A DNA stretch of 46,959 nucleotides from the NCBI GenBank assembly GCA_021202555.1, contig JAJQCT010000007.1:1-46959 (forward strand), read 5' to 3'. The DNA is from Clostridiales bacterium. Its GTDB lineage: Bacteria; Bacillota; Clostridia; Oscillospirales; CAG-272. The translations under genes and the position numbers were made by a program. How positions within the stretch are numbered: position 1 is the first letter of the stretch; every line of letters starts with the position of its first letter. Below the pieces are notes generated by a model. The model searched no databases. It was not told where the DNA came from and saw nothing but the letters and a program-made list of their open reading frames with translations. Below, in pieces: positions 1 to 8,225 of the stretch.

Positions 1-215
1 GAGCAAGAATCGGTATCAGTATCGAATTTCTCATTTCACACATCGTCAAAGCATCATACGCGATATGTATAAAACACCGCGAAATTAATATTATCAATAT
101 AATAGTACCACACATTAAATATTATTTCAAGACCTATTTGTAAATTCCGAAGGCTTGACGGATGTGTAAGCGAACATGAATTCTTTAAGATTTGATTATT
201 TTTTTGAGTTTACCC

Positions 216-244
216 TTGACAATGCGCCGACGCTGTGCTATAAT
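216..244 (+). promoter_or_regulatory. Sigma-A promoter of the fused ABC transporter
   Basis: TTGACA at 216-221 and TATAAT at 239-244 are separated by 17 nt, a perfect consensus match. A GGAGG ribosome binding site follows at about 272-276, nine or so bases before the ATG at 286. Confidence 0.9.
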
Positions 245-253
245 CACAGCGTC
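229..253. promoter_or_regulatory. Palindromic operator over the -10 box
   Basis: GACGCTGTG (229-237) and CACAGCGTC (245-253) form a perfect 9-bp inverted repeat whose 7-nt centre contains the TATAAT box. A dimeric repressor bound here would block RNA polymerase; a role as an RNA hairpin is unlikely because most of it lies upstream of the expected start point. The regulator is not in the window. Confidence 0.65.
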
Positions 254-285
254 CTACATAAAATAATACATCGGAGGTGTAATTT

Positions 286-3126
286 ATGCTTGAAACAAAA
301 GGGCTTACGAAAATTTACAAGCCCAAGCGGGGAGTTCCGGTAGAGGCGCTGAAGGGCGTGTCGCTGAAATTTCCCGACAAGGGCATGGTTTTTCTCATAG
401 GAAAATCGGGTTCGGGAAAATCGACGCTTCTGAATCTGCTCGGGGGACTTGACCGCTATGACGGCGGGGAAATCATTATAAAGGGCGTATCAAGCAAAAG
501 CTTCAAACAAACGAGCTTCGATTCGTACAGAAACACATACGTAGGATTCATCTTTCAGGAATATAACATCCTTGAGGAATTCAACGTCGGCGCCAATATA
601 GCGCTTGCGCTCGAGCTTCAGGGAAAGCGGGCTACCGACGAGGAAATCAACCGCATTCTCGCCGAGGTAGACCTCACGGGCTACGGAAGTCGCAAGCCGA
701 ACGAGCTTTCGGGCGGTCAGCTTCAGCGCGTGGCGATTGCGCGCGCGCTCGTGAAAAATCCCGAAATCATCATGGCGGACGAGCCGACGGGAGCGCTTGA
801 TTCAAGGACTGGGGCGCAGGTGCTTGACACGCTCAAGCGCCTCTCCGAGACGAAGCTTGTCATAGTCGTATCGCACGACATCGATTACGCGCAGTGCTAT
901 GCCGACAGAATAATCGAGCTTTCCGACGGAAGGGTTATCTGCGACATTGAAAACGACCCGACGGCAAACGACATACGCGAGCTTACATACGACGGTGAAA
1001 CGATAACGATTCCGGCGGAATACCACTTGACGGAGGCAGACCGCGAGGAAATCAACGCATACATAGACCAGATAAAAACAGGCGTATCGCTGAAGCTTGC
1101 GAGCGCGCGACGCAAATTCCGCCCGACGGCAGTTGAGAGCATAGTGAACGACAGGTCAGGTCCGTTCCGCCTTATCGGCTCGAAGCTTCCGATAAAATTC
1201 GCCGCAAAAATGGGCGCGGAGGGGCTGAAGCACAAGAAAATCCGCCTCGCGTTCACGATAATTCTCTCCGTCATCGCGTTTTCGCTTTTCGGGATTGTCG
1301 ATACGTTTTCGTCGTATGACCATACGACCGCTGCCGTCGATTCGATTGTCGATTCTGGAGTGTCGTATGTCTCCGTGGTGAAATCAGTGCTTGAAAGCTA
1401 TTACGATACGAATTACTGGTATTCATACGGCTATATGTTGAGCGACGATGACCTTGACACGTTTGAGGAGGCGACGGGTGTCAATATGACGGGCGTCGTC
1501 GTAAATCCGCAGGAAACGCTCACCCTCGGCAGCAATACAAACACCGAAAACGAGCTGTACACGGAAAACATGACCTTCATAGTTCATTCGTTCGGCTTTT
1601 CGGGCTTCGCCGATATAACGAGCGAGACGCTTGAGGGCTACGGATACACTCTTGCGGCAGGCGCGCTTCCCGACGGGAACAAGAATGAAATCGCGATAAC
1701 GGACTACATTTTCGACACGTTCCGCTTGGGCGGTTACTCGGACGCGCAAAATCCCGTGCTTGACGAGGAGGGCAATGTCGTATACGAGACAATCTCGTCA
1801 TATGAGGATATTGTCGGCAAAACTCTCCTTCTCGCCGATGTCGAATACACGATTTCGGGCGTTATCGAGACGAATTTTGATTTTGACCGCTACAGCGTAA
1901 TTCTCGGCGACAGCACGCTCTGGGATACGGCGGATTTAATTACATATTACGTGCTTTACTCCGAGGCAAGCTATATGTCCTCCTACGGTCCTTATGCCGT
2001 CGCCTTTGTCGGCGAGGGCAAGGCGGAGGAAATCTGCGAATCCTTCCCTGAAACGTACAGTGTCAACGGTGCGTTCTGGATAACGAAGGATGACGAGGGC
2101 TCGGGAATATATTTTGACACGTATTTTTCAAGAATCGGCACGCTTGAAATGATTGAGGACACGTCCGTCGTGACATGGCTCGGAGATGAGAAAACATCAC
2201 TTGATGACGGTGAGATAATCATCACGTCCGACGCATGGAGCGGGTACTCGACTGTTGCGAGCGATGAAATAGGAATTTATTATGATAACGGCATATCCGT
2301 TGACGATGCGGTGTCGATTCTGACGGGCACCACATTTGAAAATGAGTTTTTGAATGAGGATCCGTCGACGTTCTATTATTTCTATTCAAGCTTATATGAC
2401 GAGGGCGGCAACTACGGAACCGAGGAGGGCGGCTACATTGACCTTGGCGACATTAAGGTTGTCGGAATAATCGATGTTTCCGAGCATCCCGAATATGCGC
2501 TGTCTGCCGTCTACACGAGCGATACTATTTTCAATTACTGCGTATCGGAGCATCAGATGGGTCCGTATTCCTTCGCGATAGGCAATATGCCAAAGAGCGA
2601 GAGCGCGATAAAAGAGCTTGTCGAATACTGCTATCCCACGGGAGATGACGTAACGCTGAGATATGAAATGCAGAACTCGGCAGTTTACGAGCTTGACGCT
2701 GTCGATGAGGTTTTTGAAACGCTTTCATCCGTATTTATGGGAATAGGCATAGCGATGGCGCTCTTCTCCGCCGCAATGCTCGCGAATTACATAGGCACAA
2801 GCATAGCGTATAAAAAGCAGGAAATCGGCATTCTGCGCGCTATCGGCGCGAGGTCTGCGGACGTATTCAGGATTTTCTTCTCGGAGAGCTTCATCATTGC
2901 GGCAATCAACTTTTTGATAGCGTTCACCGGCACGTTTATAATAACGGCGGTAATAAATTATGTGCTGCGCGAATATGTCGGCATACTCGTAACGGTGCTT
3001 TCATGCGGAGTGAGACAGTTTATTGTCCTCTTTGTAATTTCTGTCGGAATCGCCGCGCTCGCAAGCTTTATCCCCGTTTACAGCATAGCATCGAAGCGTC
3101 CTATTGACGCAATCAGAAACAGATAG
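286..3126 (+). CDS. Fused ABC transporter ATPase and FtsX-type permease
   Basis: The 946-residue protein joins a MacB/LolD/BceA-class ATPase to an FtsX-type permease in one chain. Seen in the ATPase half: Walker A GKSGSGKS at residues 39-46, Q-loop Gln91, signature LSGGQ at 141-145, Walker B IIMADE at 161-166 and switch His197. A linker leads to a first membrane helix near 325-345, then a large acidic, Tyr/Ser-rich extracytoplasmic region of about 450 residues, then three C-terminal membrane helices near 815-940 with the FtsX-like stretch AYKKQEIGILRAIGA. This topology is that of mechanotransmission exporters or antimicrobial-peptide resistance pumps (BceAB, MacB); the substrate is unknown. 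The gene has its own promoter with an overlapping palindrome, ends in TAG, and is followed immediately by REP-like palindromes and a terminator. No two-component system is adjacent in the window. Confidence 0.9.
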   Translation: MLETKGLTKIYKPKRGVPVEALKGVSLKFPDKGMVFLIGKSGSGKSTLLNLLGGLDRYDGGEIIIKGVSSKSFKQTSFDSYRNTYVGFIFQEYNILEEFNVGANIALALELQGKRATDEEINRILAEVDLTGYGSRKPNELSGGQLQRVAIARALVKNPEIIMADEPTGALDSRTGAQVLDTLKRLSETKLVIVVSHDIDYAQCYADRIIELSDGRVICDIENDPTANDIRELTYDGETITIPAEYHLTEADREEINAYIDQIKTGVSLKLASARRKFRPTAVESIVNDRSGPFRLIGSKLPIKFAAKMGAEGLKHKKIRLAFTIILSVIAFSLFGIVDTFSSYDHTTAAVDSIVDSGVSYVSVVKSVLESYYDTNYWYSYGYMLSDDDLDTFEEATGVNMTGVVVNPQETLTLGSNTNTENELYTENMTFIVHSFGFSGFADITSETLEGYGYTLAAGALPDGNKNEIAITDYIFDTFRLGGYSDAQNPVLDEEGNVVYETISSYEDIVGKTLLLADVEYTISGVIETNFDFDRYSVILGDSTLWDTADLITYYVLYSEASYMSSYGPYAVAFVGEGKAEEICESFPETYSVNGAFWITKDDEGSGIYFDTYFSRIGTLEMIEDTSVVTWLGDEKTSLDDGEIIITSDAWSGYSTVASDEIGIYYDNGISVDDAVSILTGTTFENEFLNEDPSTFYYFYSSLYDEGGNYGTEEGGYIDLGDIKVVGIIDVSEHPEYALSAVYTSDTIFNYCVSEHQMGPYSFAIGNMPKSESAIKELVEYCYPTGDDVTLRYEMQNSAVYELDAVDEVFETLSSVFMGIGIAMALFSAAMLANYIGTSIAYKKQEIGILRAIGARSADVFRIFFSESFIIAAINFLIAFTGTFIITAVINYVLREYVGILVTVLSCGVRQFIVLFVISVGIAALASFIPVYSIASKRPIDAIRNR

Positions 3127-3340
3127 CGGACAGTGTCCGCTGACAAAATCGGTGTTTGCGGGGCGAAAGCTGCTCAAAGCACACGAAAATGAAGCAAACG
3201 GCAAAAGCGTTCATGTCGGCAGGCGGACAGTGTCCGCTGACAAAAATCGGTGTTTGCGGAGCAAAAGCTGCTGCAAAACACACGAAAATGAAAAAGCAGG
3301 AAAGAATACCAAAATCGGAAGGCGGGCGGTGTCCGCTGAC
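3126..3340. repeat. REP-like palindrome array (about 98-bp period)
   Basis: Three copies of a palindrome lie directly after the ABC gene: 3126-3144 and 3223-3241 (GCGGACAGTGTCCGCTGAC) and a diverged copy at 3322-3340. The sequence between copies is also repeated (AAAATCGGTGTTTGCGG, then GCTGC and CACACGAAAATGAA), giving a tandem period of 97-99 bp. The arms GCGGACA and TGTCCGC pair perfectly. Related copies occur near 38.8-38.96 kb with both paired arms changed in step. Confidence 0.8.
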
Positions 3341-3351
3341 AATGGATATTG

Positions 3352-3388
3352 AAAAAACGTCGGAGCTACACGCTCCGACGTCTTTTTT
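3352..3388. terminator. Bidirectional intrinsic terminator
   Basis: A perfect 10-bp stem, ACGTCGGAGC (3357-3366) and GCTCCGACGT (3372-3381), with loop TACAC is flanked by six A on the left and six T on the right. It can stop plus-strand transcription from the ABC gene and minus-strand transcription from the DUF1292 gene, which converge here. Confidence 0.92.
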
Positions 3389-3397
3389 GTCCGAAGT

Positions 3398-3697
3398 TTA
3401 TTCTTCCTCGTCCTCTTCTTCCCCATCGTAATCGATGTCCTCGTTGAGAATTTCATCGAAAACACCGGCAACGTGATCAAATTCGTCGTCGTCGGTGATG
3501 GTGGTGAGGATTTCCTCTCCGTTTTCATCCTCTTCAAGCTTCAGGATGACATATTCCTCGTCGTTATCGACGGGAACGAGCGCATAATACGTCTCGCCGT
3601 CAACCTCGGTTTCGCCTATAAGCTCATAATCGGATTCGTTTCCGTCCTCATCCGTAAGCGTGACATAATCGCCCTCGCTGTATTCTTCGTCCGCCAT
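3398..3697 (-). CDS. DUF1292 (YrzB-like) acidic protein
   Basis: A 99-residue, very acidic protein ending in a run of Glu and Asp. The pattern GDYVTLTDEDGNE, then a strand-rich core with YYALVPVD and EEYVILKLEEDENGEE, is typical of the DUF1292/YrzB family of small cytosolic Bacillota proteins, whose function is unknown. In many Bacillota yrzB sits with yrzL and yrrK, but here it stands alone with its own strong promoter (3734-3762), an AAAGGAGT ribosome binding site and a shared terminator, so it is probably monocistronic. The family call is fairly secure; no function is claimed. Confidence 0.85.
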   Translation of the reverse strand: MADEEYSEGDYVTLTDEDGNESDYELIGETEVDGETYYALVPVDNDEEYVILKLEEDENGEEILTTITDDDEFDHVAGVFDEILNEDIDYDGEEEDEEE

Positions 3698-3733
3698 TTT
3701 GGACTCCTTTCGTTTTTTGCGTTTTACGCCGTC

Positions 3734-3762
3734 ATTTTACTATAAAACACCGCCGTTGTCAA
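3734..3762 (-). promoter_or_regulatory. Sigma-A promoter of the DUF1292 gene
   Basis: Read on the minus strand, TTGACA (3762-3757) and TAAAAT (3739-3734) are 17 nt apart. The start point would fall about 30 bases before the ATG at 3697. Confidence 0.85.
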
Positions 3763-3822
3763 TAGCATTCTTCCGCATCGGTTGTAAATTTATTCGTAAC
3801 GCGGGCAAAAAAGCGATTTTTT

Positions 3823-3854
3823 ATTGCACGCGCATTTTATTGCACGCGCATTTT
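3823..3854. repeat. 16-bp tandem duplication over the nth stop codon
   Basis: ATTGCACGCGCATTTT occurs twice head to tail at 3823-3838 and 3839-3854. On the minus strand one copy encodes the last residues of endonuclease III and the other begins at its stop codon, so the duplication sits across the 3' end of the gene. Confidence 0.85.
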
Positions 3855-4508
3855 GCTATGATTGCAGACCTCGCAAAGCTGACAGTCACCGCACTTCGGC
3901 GAGCGCGCCGTGCATACTTCCCTTCCGAAAAGCACGAGCCGGTGACAGAATGACGAGCTTTCTTCAGGCGGCACAATCTCCGACAGAATATCCTCGGCGC
4001 GCTTCGGATTTTTCATATCCTCGGGATAGGCGCCGAGCCTGCCGCATATGCGAATGCAGTGCGTGTCGGTGACGATTCCTCCCCTGCCGTAAACGTCGCC
4101 GAGTATGAGATTCGCTATCTTGCGCCCCACCCCCGAAAGCGACAAAAGCTCATCCATCGTGTCGGGAACCTTCCCGCCGTATTTATGTACAAGGTCATAT
4201 GAAATTGATTTTATGTCCCTTGCCTTCACGCGGTAAAGCCCGCACGGGCGAACGTCGTTCTCAAGCGCCTCAATATCGGCGTCAGCCATCGCCTCGGGCG
4301 TCGGAAAATGTGAAAAGAGCGTCTCGCATACGATATTTACGCGGGCGTCGGTACACTGCGCCGACAGGCGAGCCATTATAAGCAGCCGCCACGGGTCGCC
4401 GACGTAATCAAGCGAACAGACCGCGTCGGGATAAAGCTCGGCGAGCTTGCCGACGGCGAAAAGTATCGCGTCCCTGCCGCTTTTTTTCTCATTCGCTGAG
4501 GATGTCAT
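3837..4508 (-). CDS. nth: Endonuclease III (HhH-GPD DNA glycosylase)
   Basis: A DNA glycosylase/AP lyase that removes oxidised pyrimidines in base excision repair. The 223-residue chain has the helix-hairpin-helix LSGVGRK with catalytic Lys130, the catalytic Asp148 in VTDTH, and the iron-sulfur loop Cys199-X6-Cys206-X2-Cys209-X5-Cys215 with exactly the family spacing. The start at 4508 (MTSSANEKK) was chosen because a longer frame upstream only adds residues read out of frame from the PBP2 gene; with this start the two genes overlap by 20 nt, implying translational coupling at the end of the large operon. Length matches E. coli Nth (211 residues). Confidence 0.95.
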   Translation of the reverse strand: MTSSANEKKSGRDAILFAVGKLAELYPDAVCSLDYVGDPWRLLIMARLSAQCTDARVNIVCETLFSHFPTPEAMADADIEALENDVRPCGLYRVKARDIKSISYDLVHKYGGKVPDTMDELLSLSGVGRKIANLILGDVYGRGGIVTDTHCIRICGRLGAYPEDMKNPKRAEDILSEIVPPEESSSFCHRLVLFGREVCTARSPKCGDCQLCEVCNHSKMRVQ

Positions 4509-6717
4509 CTTCTTCCTCGCTTCCCGACGTAAATTCAAGGTCAAAGTATTCGGTGAAAACGTCTCGAACGGAAAGTCCCGCATAAGCTCCCGTCGCGCCG
4601 TGCTCGATTATGCAGGTCGCGACGATTTCGGGATCGTCAAACGGCGCAAAGCCTATGAAAACAGCGTTTGCGCTTCCGGTCGAGCTGACCTGAGCCGTTC
4701 CGGTTTTTCCTCCAACCTCAATCGGATACCCGTCGAACAGCGTCGCCGTCGTTCCGGATTCGATAACGGTCTGCATTGCGTCGAGAATAATCTGAACATT
4801 GTCCTCGGAAATTTCAATCTCGCTCATGACATAGGTTTCGGTCGAGTAAATGATGTTTCCCGTACCGAATTCCTTCACGCAGTCGAGAATATGCGCGTTG
4901 TAGCGCGTTCCGCAGTTTATGAGAGCTGCCATGTAAACAGAAAGCTGAAGGGGCGTGAAGAGGTTGTCTGACTGTCCTATCGCCGCCGCGAGCGTATCGC
5001 CCGGCGCCCATGCGTCAAGTCCGTTTTCCTCGCGGTAATCGGGACCCGCAAGAACTCCGGTGGATTCGGAAAGCTCGATTCCTGTCGATTCGCCAAGCCC
5101 GAAGCTTTTGCAGTACTTGTTCATCACCTCGATTGTAAGAAGCCTCCCCAGCTCATAGAAGAAATAGTTGCACGATACCCTGATCGCCTCGGAAATATTT
5201 ATATTGCCGTGACCTCTGCCGTAGCTTACATAAAGCCAGCAGCGCGGCGTAAATCCGCTGTCGGCGTAATATTCGTAAATTCCCGTATCGTTTATCAGAG
5301 TATCCTCCGTAACGATTCCCTCTGTCAGCGCGGCTGCCGCAACTGCGGGCTTGAAGGTCGAGCCGGGCGCATACGTGCCGTTCAGCGCACGGTTATAGAG
5401 AGGCGCGTTTTCGTCGGCGTACAGCTCGGCTGCGTCCTCGCTGAACGTCGATAAATCATATGTAGGGTACGACGCCAGCGCAAGCACAGCGCCCGTTTTG
5501 ACGTCCAGAACGGAAATCGCTCCCGCGTTCGCGTCCTCTCCGTAAAGCTCCTCATTGCTCTCCTCAGCCCTCGTATGGATATATTCGATGTTGTCGACAA
5601 TCGCCTGCTCGGCAGCCTTCTGCAAATCGATGTCAATCGTCAGATAGACATCGTACCCCGCGACAGGCTCCGTCGTCACCTCCATGCTTATGATATTGCC
5701 GTACTCGTCCTCCGTTATCGTCATCTCCCCGTCCTCGCCGTGAAGATATTCCTCAAACGTAAGCTCAACTCCGGAAACGCCCACGATTGCGTCGAGGCTG
5801 TACCCTAACTCAGTATAATATTCAACGTCATCCGACTGAATTTTTCCCGTGCGTCCGAGAATATGCGAAGCGACGCCCGGTTCGCAGTACACGCGCTCCG
5901 CCGCGACCGAAACGGAAAATCCGCGCAGTCCGCCCTCGGAAAGGTACGTCACAAGCGCGATGTCGCCGTCAGTAACAAGCGTATACGGATAAAGTGTCGA
6001 AAAGTCGCGCGCCTCCATGTCGTAGCGCAGGCGAAGCAGAAAATCGGCGGTTTCGTTGTCGTAAAGCGCGTTTCCGTCCGAGTCGATGATGCCGTATCTC
6101 TCGGCTAGAGTCTCTATTATGTCGTCAAGCGAAACTGAAAGTGTAGTTTCGCCGTCGTCGGAGGACGAATAAAGCCAGTCCATGAGCGTCGAGGACGATA
6201 TTGACGAAAGATACCCCGACGGATACCGCGAATGCGACTCCGTTTCGATAACGGTGCCAATCTCCGCGATTCCGGCGTTTGAGAGCAGGCGAGTAAATCT
6301 GTATGTACTCGACGTGCTTTCAAAAAATTCTTCATTTATCGTATATTCGGGAAATGTTCCCGTGCCGGGGAAAGCAATATCGACAAGCGTATATTCCGCA
6401 TCGGAAGCGAGAATTTTGTTATATATTTCAAGCAGATTTTCATTTTCCGCTTCGTTCGAGCTTGTGTCAAGCGTTCCGTTGTCGAGCAGAATGCTGTAGG
6501 AATAGCTGTTTACAACAAGCGGCGTTCCGTTTGTATCGTAAATTTCGCCGCGCTGCGCCTGAATAGTCACAGTTCGCGTAACGGTCGTCGTCGATACGTA
6601 GGAATAATAATCTCTGTTCGCAATCTGAATGTTTATAAGCCGCGCCGCGAACACAATCGCGACGGCGACAAAAAGAAATGCGAGCGAATAAAGTCTTAAT
6701 GAGTGTCTGTATTCCAA
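4489..6717 (-). CDS. mrdA: Penicillin-binding protein 2 (elongasome transpeptidase)
   Basis: A class B PBP that cross-links peptidoglycan during rod elongation. The 742-residue protein has an N-terminal membrane helix (about 10-28), a dimerisation domain, and a transpeptidase domain with active-site Ser453 in STFK (453-456), SCN at 515-517 and KTG at 671-673. The region 85-250 is longer and more Ser/Glu-rich than in E. coli PBP2 (633 residues). It follows mreB, mreC and mreD in the classical order, so it is PBP2/MrdA rather than the division enzyme FtsI/SpoVD. The catalytic PBP is usually paired with RodA; no rodA is in the window. Confidence 0.93.
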   Translation of the reverse strand: MEYRHSLRLYSLAFLFVAVAIVFAARLINIQIANRDYYSYVSTTTVTRTVTIQAQRGEIYDTNGTPLVVNSYSYSILLDNGTLDTSSNEAENENLLEIYNKILASDAEYTLVDIAFPGTGTFPEYTINEEFFESTSSTYRFTRLLSNAGIAEIGTVIETESHSRYPSGYLSSISSSTLMDWLYSSSDDGETTLSVSLDDIIETLAERYGIIDSDGNALYDNETADFLLRLRYDMEARDFSTLYPYTLVTDGDIALVTYLSEGGLRGFSVSVAAERVYCEPGVASHILGRTGKIQSDDVEYYTELGYSLDAIVGVSGVELTFEEYLHGEDGEMTITEDEYGNIISMEVTTEPVAGYDVYLTIDIDLQKAAEQAIVDNIEYIHTRAEESNEELYGEDANAGAISVLDVKTGAVLALASYPTYDLSTFSEDAAELYADENAPLYNRALNGTYAPGSTFKPAVAAAALTEGIVTEDTLINDTGIYEYYADSGFTPRCWLYVSYGRGHGNINISEAIRVSCNYFFYELGRLLTIEVMNKYCKSFGLGESTGIELSESTGVLAGPDYREENGLDAWAPGDTLAAAIGQSDNLFTPLQLSVYMAALINCGTRYNAHILDCVKEFGTGNIIYSTETYVMSEIEISEDNVQIILDAMQTVIESGTTATLFDGYPIEVGGKTGTAQVSSTGSANAVFIGFAPFDDPEIVATCIIEHGATGAYAGLSVRDVFTEYFDLEFTSGSEEEDDILSE

Positions 6718-6739
6718 CTATGTGCCTCCCTTCGTCAGT

Positions 6740-7378
6740 TCAATCGTTTTTCTCGTCGTCGAGGTCGCCGAATATTTTGCATACAGGCAGGAAAAGCAGC
6801 GCGGGGACGGGAGATGTTATGAGGGTTGAGAAAAATTCGGGCAGAAGAACCTGCGGAAATACAACGGTTATGTCAACCGTCGTCCATGTGAACGCGACGG
6901 AAATCAATGTTGTGAGCATTCTCACGGCGCAAGCCGAAAGGTCGAGAATTATGAAAAGCGGAATTGACCGCCTGTAATAATCGGCTGTCACAACACCGCA
7001 GAAATATCCGACAAGCATATAGGCAAGGGGCAGAATTGATATTCCCATGCCGCCGATTATGCCCGAAAGAAAGCCAAACGACGCGCCGAATATCGCGCCC
7101 GCCTTCTCGTTTTCGTAAAATCCGATTGAAAGCGCGGCAATTATCATCACATCCGGCGTGCTGTCAAAAGCCCGTATTCTTGAGAAAAAAGACGTTTCAA
7201 ATATTAAAAGCGCAAGCCCCAGAACGGCGTAAAGCGTATATTTTACAATCTCCGAGACTGTGACGCCGGAATCGAGCTTTTCGCCGACAACCGTCTTTTT
7301 GCCGAGATGTATTCCTATCCCGCCGAACCGTTCCCTGCCCGTGCGCGGCTTTTTTCCGCTATTCCGCAACTGTTTCAT
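6740..7378 (-). CDS. mreD: Rod shape-determining protein MreD
   Basis: An integral membrane component of the Mre elongation complex, linking MreC to PBP2/RodA. The 212-residue protein has a basic N-terminal tail of about 45 residues, longer than usual for MreD (about 160-170), followed by four to five hydrophobic segments from residue 45 on, including AVLGLALLIFETSFF and the glycine-rich FGASFGFLSGIIGGMGI. Its start overlaps the end of mreC by 20 nt and has no good ribosome binding site, which suggests coupled translation; no in-frame ATG or GTG just before the first membrane segment offers a shorter start. The position between mreC and PBP2 supports the call more than sequence similarity, which is always low in this family. 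Confidence 0.85.
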   Translation of the reverse strand: MKQLRNSGKKPRTGRERFGGIGIHLGKKTVVGEKLDSGVTVSEIVKYTLYAVLGLALLIFETSFFSRIRAFDSTPDVMIIAALSIGFYENEKAGAIFGASFGFLSGIIGGMGISILPLAYMLVGYFCGVVTADYYRRSIPLFIILDLSACAVRMLTTLISVAFTWTTVDITVVFPQVLLPEFFSTLITSPVPALLFLPVCKIFGDLDDEKND

Positions 7379-8195
7379 ATGATTTGATTATCATTACCCG
7401 CGAGAGATTTTCAAGATCCGCGGACGGCGAAACATACGCCGTTATCGTCCTGCTGTATTCGTCATACTCTATCGATTCGACATATCCGATTACGAGCCCG
7501 CGCGGGTATATGCTCCCAAGCCCGCTCGATATGATTCTGTCGCCTACCGCGACCTCGGAATCGGCGGACAGATATGTGAGCTTGCAAAGCCCCTCCTCGC
7601 GCATTTCAAAATCCCCCTCGAGAAGTCCTAAATCCCCCGTCGCCTCGACCACGGCGCCGACAGACGATGAGGATTCGAGAATCGTAAGAACCTTGCACCA
7701 GTTCGTGCCAACCTCCGTTACATATCCGACAATGCCGTCAGATGTGATAACGGGCATATCGACGTCGATTCCGCTCTCCGTCCCCGCGTCGAGCGTGAAA
7801 ACAGTCATGTAATTGCCCGTTTCGCGTCCGACAATGTTCGCGACAGCCAGATCGTAATCCGTATGCTCGCGCGCCAGCTCAAGATAATCCATGAGCCATT
7901 CGTTCAGCTCCTCTATTTCCTCAATGTCGTAATATTCCTCCTCAAGCTCCGCTATCCGCTCCTTCAGCTCCGCGTTTTCAGCTTTCAGTCTGTCGTATTC
8001 CGTGAAATAGCTCGTAAAGCCTTCGACGGCGTCGGCAACATATGTCGCAGCCGAGCGAAATGGGGACGTCACCGTCATTACAGCGTCCGTCACGTAGCTG
8101 CCAAGCCCCATAAGCGACAGCACCGACGGCACAATGACAAGCGCCAGCGCAATGCAGAGCATTATGATGAAAAATTTGTTTTTCAGAAACTTCAT
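7359..8195 (-). CDS. mreC: Rod shape-determining protein MreC
   Basis: The 278-residue scaffold protein of the elongasome. It has one N-terminal membrane helix (about 9-28), a coiled coil near 70-110 rich in Glu and Leu (RLKAENAELKERIAELEEE), and the extracytoplasmic beta-barrel domain with NIVGRETGNYMTVFTLDAG, SDGIVGYVTEVG and SGLGSIYPRGLVIGYV, all hallmarks of MreC. A GAGGTG ribosome binding site precedes the ATG. It lies 30 nt after mreB and overlaps mreD. Confidence 0.95.
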   Translation of the reverse strand: MKFLKNKFFIIMLCIALALVIVPSVLSLMGLGSYVTDAVMTVTSPFRSAATYVADAVEGFTSYFTEYDRLKAENAELKERIAELEEEYYDIEEIEELNEWLMDYLELAREHTDYDLAVANIVGRETGNYMTVFTLDAGTESGIDVDMPVITSDGIVGYVTEVGTNWCKVLTILESSSSVGAVVEATGDLGLLEGDFEMREEGLCKLTYLSADSEVAVGDRIISSGLGSIYPRGLVIGYVESIEYDEYSRTITAYVSPSADLENLSRVMIIKSYETVAE

Positions 8196-8225
8196 CGGGA
8201 AATAAACACCTCAATCAAAAAAGCT

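Larger units (their letters stand above)
1..285. other. AT-rich leader with no certain gene
   Basis: No convincing gene lies here. On the minus strand an ATG at 34 opens a reading frame toward the window edge whose first residues (MRNSILIPILA) look hydrophobic, so the start of a leftward gene is possible, but there is no clear ribosome binding site and only 34 bases are visible. The right-hand part holds the promoter and palindrome of the following ABC transporter gene. Confidence 0.4.

Noticed and set aside
3104-3431. Two overlapping plus-strand frames after the ABC gene (SGQCPLT-type peptides)
   Set aside because: They are translations of the tandem REP-like units and terminator, without a ribosome binding site.
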